Shown here one piece after another: positions 6,567 to 13,861 of a DNA stretch of 19,582 nt. Within the stretch, counting starts at the first letter, position 1. Every line of letters starts with the position of its first letter. Under the pieces are notes generated by a model that was not told where the DNA came from, ran no database searches, and worked only from the letters and a program-made list of their open reading frames with translations. The position numbers and the translations under genes were made by a program. This DNA comes from Syntrophus sp. (in: bacteria). Its GTDB lineage: Bacteria; Desulfobacterota; Syntrophia; Syntrophales; UBA5619. The stretch lies in assembly GCA_013824905.1 (NCBI GenBank), contig PNOO01000016.1:1-19582 (forward strand). Reading direction: 5' to 3'.

Positions 6567-8256
6567 CCTCCATGATGAGATGACGGATCCCGGTCTGCCT
6601 GAGCATCGCGACGGCCTCGCCGGGGGTGCAGACCATCGGCTCCCCGTGGAGGTTGAAGCTCGTGTTCAGAACGACGCCAAAGCCGAGCTCCTTTTTAAGG
6701 TGGAGCAGAAGGTCGCGGTAACGCGGCTCCTCGTTATCCACGAATTGAGGGCGGCAGGTGCCGTCGATATTGATCACTCCTTCCATGAGGGGCAGGCGTT
6801 CGGGCCGGACGCGAAATCCCATTGTCATGAAGCGGTTATCGCGGATCTCCTGCCCTTCCGTCTCGAGGAGCGCCGGGGCGTCCTCGATCAGGATGCTCGG
6901 ACAAAAGGGTTGGTACCAGACCCTTTTTTTCAGCAGGAGATTGAGGCGGTCCTTGAGCGCGCGATCGTCCGGGCGGGCGAGGATGCTCCGGTGGCCCAGC
7001 GCCCTGGGGCCGATCTCCATCCGCCCCTGGAACCACAGGATGATCTCACCGTCCAGGATAAGACGCGCGGCCTCTGCCGCCGGATCGTCCAGCCGCCGTA
7101 TCCGGATGTCTCCCGTATCTGGGAAATTGGGCGCTGTCCCTATTTTTTCTATTTTTTCGGGACCGAGGTAGAGGTCGGTGAGGAGGCAGGCCGTCACGCC
7201 GTGAATCGTCCTGTTCGCCGCAAGCGCCGCCCCGATGGCCAAGCCGCCGTCCCCCATGTGGGGGAAGACGTAGAGACGCTCCAGGGCGGGGATCTTCACC
7301 AATTGCATGTTCATCTTGACGTTGGAAAAGACGCCCCCCGCGACGGCCAGGCGCTTCATCCCCGTCCGCTTCAAGGCCTCTCCCGCCAGAGCGGCGATAC
7401 TCCTTTCGATGACCCGCTGGGCCATGTAGGCGAACTGCTCCGACGGAAAACGCCAGAGGACCTCCTTGAGCCTGCGAAACATCTGTGTGGAGCTGTAAGG
7501 CGAGACGATCTCGATCCCCTGCGTCCCGATGATATCCATCAAAGGGTTCTCCCCGTCGGGGATCGGGTAGGCGTAGTTGGCCAGCGCCATCACCTTCCCT
7601 TCGTCCTCCAGCTCGCGCATGTTCATCAGGTTTGTCACATACTCGAAGAAGATCCCGAGGGACGTATGGGCGGGCAGGGCGCAAAACGGCGTCAGCGCGC
7701 CATCGCGTAATATCCAGAGGGAGCCGCAGAGACCGTCTCCGACCCCGTCGAGGGTGAGAACCAGGGCCTCCGGAAAGCCACAGCACGCGGCGGCGGCCGA
7801 GGCGTGGGCGGCATGGTGATCGACCAGTTCGAGGCGGAAATCCTCAAAACCCATCCCCACGAGGCGCCCTTCCAGATGGCGCCGGCTGAGTGCCCTGGAG
7901 ATAAAATTCGGCGAGAGTTCCGTGAAGCGGTACTTGAAGGCCCTCCGGAGCGGATCGGCGCGGCGGGGGGCTTTTTTGCGGCGGCGGATGAGGTAGTACT
8001 CTTCCTTGAGGCTTGGCAGTAGGCGGGTCAGGGTCTTGGCGGGATCGGTCGTCGAGGCGGCGACGGTCCCAACATCGGCGGGGCGTATCCCGGCATGCTT
8101 CAGGCAGGCTTCGATGGATAGGCCCGGGAAGCCGACCTCGAGCTTGCGGCGGGTCAGGCGCTCCTCGTTCACGGCGACCAGGATCTTCTCGCCTTTGATC
8201 AGCGCCGCACCCGAGTCATGTCCGTCCCAGATCCCCAACACCCATCGCTCTTCCAA
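6529..8256 (-). CDS. NodU/CmcH-type carbamoyltransferase
   Basis: This 575-residue carbamoyltransferase would use carbamoyl phosphate and ATP to carbamoylate a sugar hydroxyl, here probably on the exported glycan or its precursor. Visible motifs are the N-terminal GIWDGHDSGAAL (8-19), HHAAH at 147-151, VLTLDGVGDG (166-175), GGVFSN (307-312), and the C-terminal domain block GRMEIGPRALGHRSIL (411-426). The start is a TTG at 8254-8256 with GGAGGGG nine bases upstream, since no in-frame ATG exists near the N-terminus. A family B repeat encodes KIGTAPNF at 371-378, just in the linker between the two catalytic domains. The gene sits between the radical SAM gene and the membrane glycosyltransferase gene, whose start it overlaps. 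Confidence 0.9.
   Translation of the reverse strand: MEERWVLGIWDGHDSGAALIKGEKILVAVNEERLTRRKLEVGFPGLSIEACLKHAGIRPADVGTVAASTTDPAKTLTRLLPSLKEEYYLIRRRKKAPRRADPLRRAFKYRFTELSPNFISRALSRRHLEGRLVGMGFEDFRLELVDHHAAHASAAAACCGFPEALVLTLDGVGDGLCGSLWILRDGALTPFCALPAHTSLGIFFEYVTNLMNMRELEDEGKVMALANYAYPIPDGENPLMDIIGTQGIEIVSPYSSTQMFRRLKEVLWRFPSEQFAYMAQRVIERSIAALAGEALKRTGMKRLAVAGGVFSNVKMNMQLVKIPALERLYVFPHMGDGGLAIGAALAANRTIHGVTACLLTDLYLGPEKIEKIGTAPNFPDTGDIRIRRLDDPAAEAARLILDGEIILWFQGRMEIGPRALGHRSILARPDDRALKDRLNLLLKKRVWYQPFCPSILIEDAPALLETEGQEIRDNRFMTMGFRVRPERLPLMEGVINIDGTCRPQFVDNEEPRYRDLLLHLKKELGFGVVLNTSFNLHGEPMVCTPGEAVAMLRQTGIRHLIMEDVLIENTHAENR
7124..7149 (-). repeat. REP family B copy inside carbamoyltransferase gene
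   Basis: The core has an AAATTGGG flank, followed on the plus strand by a doubled T tail (TATTTTTT twice, 7141-7156). It is read in frame as EKIGTAPNF in the interdomain linker. Confidence 0.88.
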
Positions 8257-8332
8257 AGGCAGATTCCCCTCCTTGTCGGTCAGTCCTGCTCTCGCTTTTC
8301 TGTTTCCCTGAGCCCGTTATTTAAAGATGAAT

Positions 8333-8356
8333 AAATGGGCGCTGTCCCTATTTTTT
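8333..8356 (-). repeat. REP family B copy between radical SAM and carbamoyltransferase genes
   Basis: This core lies in the 98-base gap between the two minus-strand genes. Like the 7124 copy it ends in a doubled T tail (TATTTTTTATTTTTTC). The radical SAM gene's last codons and stop (8355-8357) are formed from this tail. Confidence 0.88.
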
Positions 8357-9710
8357 ATTTTTTCATTAATGAGAGCATGCGGACCGCCGTCCTGGGCCGC
8401 AGGTAGAACCGCCGGTAGGCATGGCGCCGGAAGGCGTCCACCCGCCCGGACGGCAAGCCGGGCAGCTCCATCACCGCCCGCCCCTGTGAAAAAATAGGGA
8501 CAGCGCCCATTTTTACCCAGCCCCTCCGGAGGGCCTCGTCGAAAAGCGCGGTCCCCGGAAAGGGGGCCGCCGTATAAAACTGGGCCACGTCCAGGGGGAG
8601 CTCCAGTGCCAGGGCGAGCGTTTCGGCCATCGTCTCCTCGGTCTCCCCGGGAAGGCCGAACATGAAGTGGCCGGCGACCCGGATCCCCAGGCGGTGGGTC
8701 AGGATCACCGCCGAGCGCGACTGCGCCGCGGCGATCCCCTTCCCCGAGGCCGCCAGGATTGCATCGCTCCCCGATTCCAGGCCAAAGCTGATCATCCAGA
8801 GGCCCGCCTCCTTCATCAGCAGGAGCGTCTCCTCGTCGATCGTATCCACGCGGCTGTTACAGGTCCAGGAGATCCGCAGCCCCCAGGCCAGGATCGCCCG
8901 GCAGAGCTCCTGCACGTAGTGCCGGTCGGCAGTGAAGGTATCCGCCCAGATGAAGAACTCGCCGATCCCGAAGCGCTCGACGTTTGCCGCCATTTCGTCG
9001 ATGACGTTTGCCACGGGACGCCGGCGCAGGCGGCGCCCGTAGTAAAGCGGCGCGGTGCAGAAGCTGCAGGTCCAGGGACAGCCACGGACCGGGGCCACTA
9101 TGAGGAATCGCCGTCCCTTGAGGGGAAGCCGGTAAGCGCCAAGGTCGAGGCCGTCCCAGGCGGGCGCAGGGATCTCATCCGGCGCGAGCAGGGGGGCTTC
9201 CGGGTTGTGCCGGATGGCACCGTCCCTTTCCCGCCAGGATATCCCTTTGATATCCGGATAGCTTGCGTCCGAACGGCACAATCCGCTGATGATCCCTTCC
9301 GGCTCCCCCCGGATGACCACATCCAGCGCGGCCTCAGTCAGCGCCTCTTCCGGACGGACCGTCACATGGGTCCCGATGACGGCAGTCACGCACCCGGGGG
9401 CCTGTTGGCGGACGACGCGGGCCACGGCCAGGTCGGACAGGATCGTCGGCGAACCCGTACTCCAGATCGCGAAGGAGGGCCGCAGCTCCCGAAGATCGTT
9501 TTCCAACGATCGGATATCATGGCCGGTTGCGGGATAGTCCCGAAGCGTCACGCGGCGGCCGTCCCGCCGAAGCAGGGCCGCCGCCGTCGCCAGAGACAGG
9601 GGGGGCCACTGAGTCCCCCAGACGCCCGCCTCCTGGGTGCAGCGTCCCTCCCGGGTATAGCCGCGACCATCCGTCGAAGGGGGGTTGAAGAGAAGAACAT
9701 CCGTTTCCAT
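8355..9710 (-). CDS. B12-binding-domain radical SAM protein
   Basis: This 451-residue protein starts with a cobalamin-binding-like Rossmann region (VLLFNPP at 5-11, later VIGTHVTVRPEEAL at 111-124 and VVIRGEPE at 131-138). The radical SAM cluster motif CPWTCSFC follows, with Cys211, Cys215 and Cys218 for the 4Fe-4S cluster, and then a TIM-barrel-like part including FGLESGSD. Such enzymes do methylation or rearrangement on lipids, sugars or antibiotics, and the substrate cannot be read from sequence. A family B repeat in the opposite orientation adds KMGAVPIF near residues 399-406, after the catalytic core. It lies 44 bases behind the glycosyltransferase gene and is probably co-transcribed with it. 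No clear Shine-Dalgarno precedes ATG 9710. Confidence 0.87.
   Translation of the reverse strand: METDVLLFNPPSTDGRGYTREGRCTQEAGVWGTQWPPLSLATAAALLRRDGRRVTLRDYPATGHDIRSLENDLRELRPSFAIWSTGSPTILSDLAVARVVRQQAPGCVTAVIGTHVTVRPEEALTEAALDVVIRGEPEGIISGLCRSDASYPDIKGISWRERDGAIRHNPEAPLLAPDEIPAPAWDGLDLGAYRLPLKGRRFLIVAPVRGCPWTCSFCTAPLYYGRRLRRRPVANVIDEMAANVERFGIGEFFIWADTFTADRHYVQELCRAILAWGLRISWTCNSRVDTIDEETLLLMKEAGLWMISFGLESGSDAILAASGKGIAAAQSRSAVILTHRLGIRVAGHFMFGLPGETEETMAETLALALELPLDVAQFYTAAPFPGTALFDEALRRGWVKMGAVPIFSQGRAVMELPGLPSGRVDAFRRHAYRRFYLRPRTAVRMLSLMKK
8488..8515 (+). repeat. REP family B copy inside radical SAM gene
   Basis: This core is in the opposite orientation to the other intragenic copies relative to the host gene. 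It is read in frame as VKMGAVPIFSQ, nearly the same peptide as the others because the element is an imperfect palindrome. It is the rightmost copy of family B in the window. Confidence 0.88.
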
Positions 9711-9754
9711 ACTTCAATATTACCACGGGCAGCGCTGTGTGTCATCCTTTCAGA

Positions 9755-10450
9755 TCAGAAATAGAGGTGTCGGATCATGCTCCAGACATACCGGAAGGCG
9801 ACCCTTCGGACGCTGATCTTGGAATACCCGGCAATCCGTTTGTGTTCGTGGGAGGGGACCTCGGCCATCCGGTAACCCTTCTTCAGGGTCTTGATGATCA
9901 TCTCCTGCTCGATCGTCGTGATGTCCTCCTGAAGCCCCAGATCTCGGAGAACCGCCGTCCGGATCGCCCTAAAACCGTTCTGGCTCTCCGAGAGCTCGAC
10001 ATGGAAGCGGTGATTGATGCAGGCGGTGATCAGCGAGCTGCCCATGAGGCGGAAGCACTCGTCGAAGCCGCCGTGGAGTTCGCTGGAGCCCCCGATCAGG
10101 CGCGATCCGGAAACGTGGTCCGCTTTGCCTTCGAGGATCGGCCCGACGAGGGCCGGAATGTCGTCCGGATCGTGGGAGCCGTCCGCGTCAATGAAGACCG
10201 TGACCTCGCGGTCGAGATGGGGGATGACCGAGCGGATCGCCTCCCCCTTGCCCCTGCCGTGGTCGAAGACGACCCGGACGCCCAGCGAACGGGCGAGATC
10301 CGCCGTCCCGTCCGGAGAATGGCCGTCCACGACGACGATATCACTCGTATAGGGCCGGATGCGGCCGATCACATCGACGATGGTCCGGGACTCGTTGAGC
10401 GTCGGGACGACCACGGTTATCTCATCCCGTCTACGATAGGAATTTTCCAT
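9755..10450 (-). CDS. Family 2 glycosyltransferase (DPM1-like)
   Basis: This 231-residue GT-A fold enzyme has VVVPTLNES at 13-21, VDGHSPDGTA at 41-50, FDHGRGKGEAI at 62-72 and the metal/nucleotide-sugar motif DAD at 88-90 in FIDADGSHDPDD. These match dolichyl-phosphate-mannose-synthase-like enzymes that load a sugar onto a polyprenyl phosphate at the cytoplasmic face. No C-terminal membrane anchor is seen. This fits well with the downstream GT-C enzyme, which needs a polyprenyl-phosphate sugar donor. It is the first gene of the leftward block, with AAGGA twelve bases before ATG 10450 and a strong promoter-like sequence at 10486-10514. Confidence 0.88.
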   Translation of the reverse strand: MENSYRRRDEITVVVPTLNESRTIVDVIGRIRPYTSDIVVVDGHSPDGTADLARSLGVRVVFDHGRGKGEAIRSVIPHLDREVTVFIDADGSHDPDDIPALVGPILEGKADHVSGSRLIGGSSELHGGFDECFRLMGSSLITACINHRFHVELSESQNGFRAIRTAVLRDLGLQEDITTIEQEMIIKTLKKGYRMAEVPSHEHKRIAGYSKISVRRVAFRYVWSMIRHLYF

Positions 10451-10465
10451 TTATCAATAAAATCC

Positions 10466-10493
10466 TTGACATTTTTGGGAGGAAGAATATAAC
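10466..10493 (+). promoter_or_regulatory. Sigma70-like promoter for the rightward genes
   Basis: TTGACA (10466-10471), 16 bases, TATAAC (10488-10493). The expected transcript starts near 10500 and reads into the Ala/Thr-rich protein gene at 10588. Its -10 box overlaps that of the opposing promoter. Confidence 0.6.
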
Positions 10494-10514
10494 GTACATT
10501 AGTTTTTTTGTAAA
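10486..10514 (-). promoter_or_regulatory. Sigma70-like promoter for the leftward glycosyltransferase block
   Basis: On the minus strand TTTACA (10509-10514) is followed after 17 bases by TATATT (10486-10491). Transcription would start near 10479 and give a leader of about 28 bases before ATG 10450. It shares four bases of -10 sequence with the plus-strand promoter, so only one polymerase could bind at a time. Confidence 0.6.
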
Positions 10515-10587
10515 TCCCATTTTTCGTCTGGCTGCATTCGTTGTCGGCGCTTCTTTTGTTTGTTTACCTAGAGAAAGGAGACGGCTC

Positions 10588-11166
10588 ATGTACCGGAAAC
10601 ACCGAGGACTAATCGTTTTATCCCTGCTGAGTTTTGTTATTTTCATCCTTTTTGCCCAATCGCAGGCGGCGCAGCCGCAGAACAACGACATGGCTTCATA
10701 CATTGCAGAAGCCGAAAGGGCCCAGCAGGTGGCCGAGGCCACACTGACCGCACTGAACGAGGCCCTGACGAGAGCCCGCAACGCGGGAGACACGACAGCC
10801 GTCCAGGAACTGAGCGCGGCCATCCGCCAGGCGGAGGTCCGCGCTGCGCAGGTCGTCCAGCAGGTGGCCCTGGTCCGGCAGGCCCCGACCCCGGCGGCCG
10901 CGGCCGCCGCTCTCCAGAATGCCCAGCGCGCCCTGGCACAGCTTACACAGGTTGTCCAGAGCCTCCCCCCCGCGATCACCCAAGCCTACTACGTCGCCCC
11001 TGTTTTGACCACAACGGCCACGACGACGGCCACCACCGCGGCGACCACCGTTACGCCAACGACGGCGGCAACAACCGTGGCGACCACCACGACCGTACCG
11101 CCGACCACGATCCGGACGACGACGACCACCTCGACGACGACGACCTACAGACCCCCCAGCCCCTAA
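10588..11166 (+). CDS. Secreted Ala-rich protein with Thr-rich tail
   Basis: This 192-residue protein starts after a good ribosome-binding site (AAAGGAG seven bases before the ATG). A signal peptide is evident (basic MYRKHRG, hydrophobic core, cleavage likely after SQAA). Residues about 35-130 are Ala/Gln/Glu/Arg-rich and predicted by eye to form long helices, possibly a coiled coil (AEAERAQQVAEATL, AEVRAAQVVQQ). Residues about 141-188 are nearly all Thr with Ala, Val and Pro, like a linker or an O-glycosylation-prone stalk. No family is recognised. Position as first gene of the export block suggests a cell-surface or periplasmic accessory role, which is inference. Confidence 0.75.
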   Translation: MYRKHRGLIVLSLLSFVIFILFAQSQAAQPQNNDMASYIAEAERAQQVAEATLTALNEALTRARNAGDTTAVQELSAAIRQAEVRAAQVVQQVALVRQAPTPAAAAAALQNAQRALAQLTQVVQSLPPAITQAYYVAPVLTTTATTTATTAATTVTPTTAATTVATTTTVPPTTIRTTTTTSTTTTYRPPSP

Positions 11167-11254
11167 ATCGGGGCCTTTGCCATAGGAGAGGGGATCACCA
11201 TGGATCGGCATGGATTGCCTTTTGACACAGAGTGACACAGAAAGGATTCTGGCC

Positions 11255-12523
11255 ATGAAGACAAAAGAGATCATCATCACTTGCATGATCGCCGCCCTGG
11301 TGATGGTTATTGCTCCAATGCAGTCCCAGGCCCAAACCCAGCAGGGGGGTCACATCAGGTTCGGCAACCTGGCGATCATTCCGGGTATCGCCCTTGACGG
11401 TGTTTACGACGACAACATCTACATGGGCAATGGCAAGCAATACACAGATTCGGCTACAACAAGGCGGGAGTTGAAGGAATCCGACTGGATTACCCATGCG
11501 AAGCCCAGCCTCCTTCTGAGCTATACCCTTCCCGAACGGGGCTCCGTTAATCTGGGTTACCAGGGCGATTACGCCTTCTATGACAAAAATAACAGCAACA
11601 ACTGGAAGAACAACCAGGGCAGCCTGCTGGTGGATTACCAGGCCCCGGGCGGTCTCATCCTGGGGGTTGGCGAACGCTTCACCGCTTCGGAGGACCCTTA
11701 CGGCTCCGCGGACCAGTATGCCATCGGGCGGACCACCAAGCGATGGACGAACGACGCGAAGACGAAACTCGGCTACAATATCATGGCCAACCTCCGGTCG
11801 TTTGTCTATTATAACAACTACAAGCAGCAGTACAACGATATCGCCGATTATTCCCAGGATTACACGGACAGCGAACTCGGCCTTGGCATGGAGAGCCGCT
11901 TTCTCCCCAAGACCTGGGGATTCATCCGGTACCACTACGGACAGCGGCGTTACAACACCAACGCCCCGGGACAGGGCGATGACTACAACTCCAACTCCAA
12001 ATGGCACAGGGCGAATGTCGGTTTGACCTGGGACCCCGGCGCCAAGTTGAGCGGTGAAGTGAGCCTCGGCTACCTGTGGCGTAAATACGACCACGAGTAT
12101 ACCTCCGCGACCCAAATGGCCAAGCGTGACGACAAGAAAACCTGGGTCGCCGAGACGACCGTGACCTTCATGCCCACCGCGATGACGATGCTCACGATGA
12201 CCCTCAACCGGGCCATCCGCGACACGGCCTCCGATACGAACGAGCAGTTCACCGATACCGGCATCGGCCTGAACCTCCAGCAGACGTTCCTCACGAAATT
12301 CACGCTCAACGCCGGGGTGGGTTACAGCAAAAACGAGTACAATCTCCCGGTCGCGAACGCCCGGACGGACGATAACTACCTGGCCAACATCGGCCTGGAT
12401 TACAACATCCGGGAGTGGCTGGGTGTCGGGATCGGCTATTACCTGAATCGCAAAAATTCCAACATCGACACCAATGAGTTTACGGACAACAAATTCATGA
12501 TCTCCCTGAAGGTTTTATTTTAA
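11255..12523 (+). CDS. Outer-membrane beta-barrel protein of the polysaccharide locus
   Basis: This 422-residue protein starts at ATG 11255 rather than at the in-frame ATG 11210. AAAGGA lies eight bases before 11255, and the product then begins with a normal signal peptide (MKTKEIIITCMIAALVMVIAPMQSQAQ split here: basic start, hydrophobic core, AQA-type cleavage). The mature protein has GVYDDNIYMG near its N-terminus, then alternating aromatic/hydrophobic strands with Asn/Asp/Gly-rich turns, and ends in a terminal Phe (VLF), as outer-membrane barrels do. It resembles the BBP2/EpsL-like barrels found next to Wza-type export genes. It may form or assist an outer-membrane passage for the glycan. 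The exact role is unknown. Confidence 0.78.
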   Translation: MKTKEIIITCMIAALVMVIAPMQSQAQTQQGGHIRFGNLAIIPGIALDGVYDDNIYMGNGKQYTDSATTRRELKESDWITHAKPSLLLSYTLPERGSVNLGYQGDYAFYDKNNSNNWKNNQGSLLVDYQAPGGLILGVGERFTASEDPYGSADQYAIGRTTKRWTNDAKTKLGYNIMANLRSFVYYNNYKQQYNDIADYSQDYTDSELGLGMESRFLPKTWGFIRYHYGQRRYNTNAPGQGDDYNSNSKWHRANVGLTWDPGAKLSGEVSLGYLWRKYDHEYTSATQMAKRDDKKTWVAETTVTFMPTAMTMLTMTLNRAIRDTASDTNEQFTDTGIGLNLQQTFLTKFTLNAGVGYSKNEYNLPVANARTDDNYLANIGLDYNIREWLGVGIGYYLNRKNSNIDTNEFTDNKFMISLKVLF

Positions 12524-12570
12524 AATAGACCGCCCGGCCCTCAGACCGGCAGGGGACAAGCAACCGGCAG

Positions 12571-12597
12571 GGGCGGGTTCGAATCCGCCCTTTTTTA
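12571..12597 (+). terminator. Rho-independent terminator after the beta-barrel gene
   Basis: GGGCGG (12571-12576) pairs with CCGCCC (12585-12590) around GTTCGAAT, followed by six T. It lies 47 bases past the stop codon. The loop region looks like a tRNA T-arm (GGTTCGAATCC), but no tRNA body precedes it. ACCGGCAGGGG is directly repeated at 12545 and 12563 just upstream. The 12524-12754 gap otherwise holds only the leader of the next gene. Confidence 0.75.
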
Positions 12598-12754
12598 TCC
12601 CCGGTCATCCAAGACGATCAACGACGCCAGGCCGCCGCAAGCCGGAGACATACGGAGCAGATCGGCCATGCGGCATGTTTTTACTTGCTTTTTCAGGGGA
12701 TACATATTAGAGAATCGGCACAAAGGCGGGGGAGACAACAGACTGTTTTTGTTT

Positions 12755-13861
12755 ATGAATATATGCTTGGCAATCATCTGTAAACAACGTGCGGCGCGGC
12801 TTCTGCTCGCGGCCGCCGGTTTTCTCATCCTTCTGGCCTGCAGCGGCCTTGACGGCGAAGTGGTGAAGGTGACCGAGGTCGGCAGCAATCTCTACGAGGG
12901 GCTCAAGCGCGACGACGCGGCAAAACTCGCGGAGATCAAAAAGAGCCTCAGCGAGAAAGACACGGGCGATCCCCAAATAGTGAACATTCTCGGGAAAACC
13001 CCTTCGTTCAGCGTCCTGCAGTACCTGGCGAAATACCCGGAAAGCATGCTCCTGGGCGAGGATTACAAGATCGGCGGCTACGACGTCCTGTCGATCACCG
13101 TCTATGAGGAAAAGGATCTGACCATCGAATCCATCCGCGTCTCGGCTGACGGCTTCATCTCCTTCCCCCTGATCGGCCGCCTCCACGTGGCCGACACAAC
13201 CACCTCCGACGTGGAGAAGCTCATCGCGCAGAAGCTCGCCAAGGGGGACTACCTGCTCAATGCCCATGTCTCCGTCCTGGTCACCAAATATGAGGGACGC
13301 AAATTCTCCGTCCTCGGGGCGGTGAAAACCCCCGGCAACTACCCCCTCCAGGCGCGGGAAAAGGTCCTGGACGGGATCTCCAAGGCCAACGGGCTTGCCA
13401 GCGAGAGCGATAACCAGGGCCGTCCATTGTCCGGAGAGGCCCAGACGGCGGTGATTATACGGACACTGAACCCCGGGAAAGCCGACGCAAGCAAGATCGT
13501 CATCCATTTCGACCTCCAGGGTCTCCTCAAGGGGAGCGACCAGCTCTCCAACATCTACCTCGCCGACCAAGACGTCCTGTACATCCCCAAGGCGGACTTT
13601 TTCTACATCATCGGCGAGGTCAAGAATCCCGGCTCCTACGCCTTTACGAAGAAGGACATCACGATCGTCGAGGCGATCAGCATGGCCGGCGGCTTCACCC
13701 GCATCGCCGCCCGCAACAAGACCCGGATCGTACGGGTTGAAAACGGCGTGGAGAAGATCCTGGACGTCAAGGTCGACGCGATCACGAAGGCCGGCAAGAT
13801 GATCCAGGCCGTGCCCGTCAAGCCCAATGACCTGATTGTCGTACCGGAGAGCTTCTTCTGA
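12755..13861 (+). CDS. Wza-like polysaccharide export lipoprotein
   Basis: With ATG 12755 the product is 368 residues. It starts with a lipoprotein signal (RAARLLLAAAGFLILLAC) whose lipobox cysteine would be acylated, anchoring it at the outer membrane. The Poly_export block follows (LLGEDYKIGGYDVLSITVYEEKDL, split: GEDYKIGGYDVL then SITVYEEKDL), with SADGFISFPLIGRLHV. Two SLBB-type beta-grasp segments come after it (GAVKTPGNYPLQ and GEVKNPGSYAFTKKDITIVEAISMAGG in sequence). It forms the periplasm-spanning export channel. Longer in-frame starts exist (12668), but the lipobox position favours 12755. The Shine-Dalgarno-like GGGGGAG at 12728 is too far away, so TTG 12749 is another possibility. 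The stop overlaps the start of the next gene by one base (TGATG), indicating translational coupling. Confidence 0.88.
   Translation: MNICLAIICKQRAARLLLAAAGFLILLACSGLDGEVVKVTEVGSNLYEGLKRDDAAKLAEIKKSLSEKDTGDPQIVNILGKTPSFSVLQYLAKYPESMLLGEDYKIGGYDVLSITVYEEKDLTIESIRVSADGFISFPLIGRLHVADTTTSDVEKLIAQKLAKGDYLLNAHVSVLVTKYEGRKFSVLGAVKTPGNYPLQAREKVLDGISKANGLASESDNQGRPLSGEAQTAVIIRTLNPGKADASKIVIHFDLQGLLKGSDQLSNIYLADQDVLYIPKADFFYIIGEVKNPGSYAFTKKDITIVEAISMAGGFTRIAARNKTRIVRVENGVEKILDVKVDAITKAGKMIQAVPVKPNDLIVVPESFF

Noticed and set aside
211..8515. CRISPR array
   Set aside because: The repeats are short, occur in both orientations, and are spaced by hundreds of bases with genes between them, with no regular spacers and no cas genes.
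9069..9080. CAGGGACAGCC in the radical SAM gene as a possible repeat
   Set aside because: It encodes the conserved cluster motif RGCPW and has no A/T arms, so the match is by chance.
6544..9764. Long plus-strand frames antisense to the carbamoyltransferase and radical SAM genes (6544-7710, 8667-9764)
   Set aside because: Their composition is that of reverse-strand shadows, and the minus strand carries recognised catalytic motifs throughout.
10985..11150. Simple-sequence (microsatellite) tract causing phase variation in the Thr-rich protein
   Set aside because: The Thr codons and intervening bases vary (ACC, ACG, ACA and interruptions), so there is no long uniform unit prone to slippage.
12571..12590. 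tRNA T-arm-like sequence GGTTCGAATCC, possible tRNA 3' end or attachment site
   Set aside because: No acceptor, D-arm or anticodon arm can be folded upstream, and the stem followed by six T is fully explained as an intrinsic terminator.
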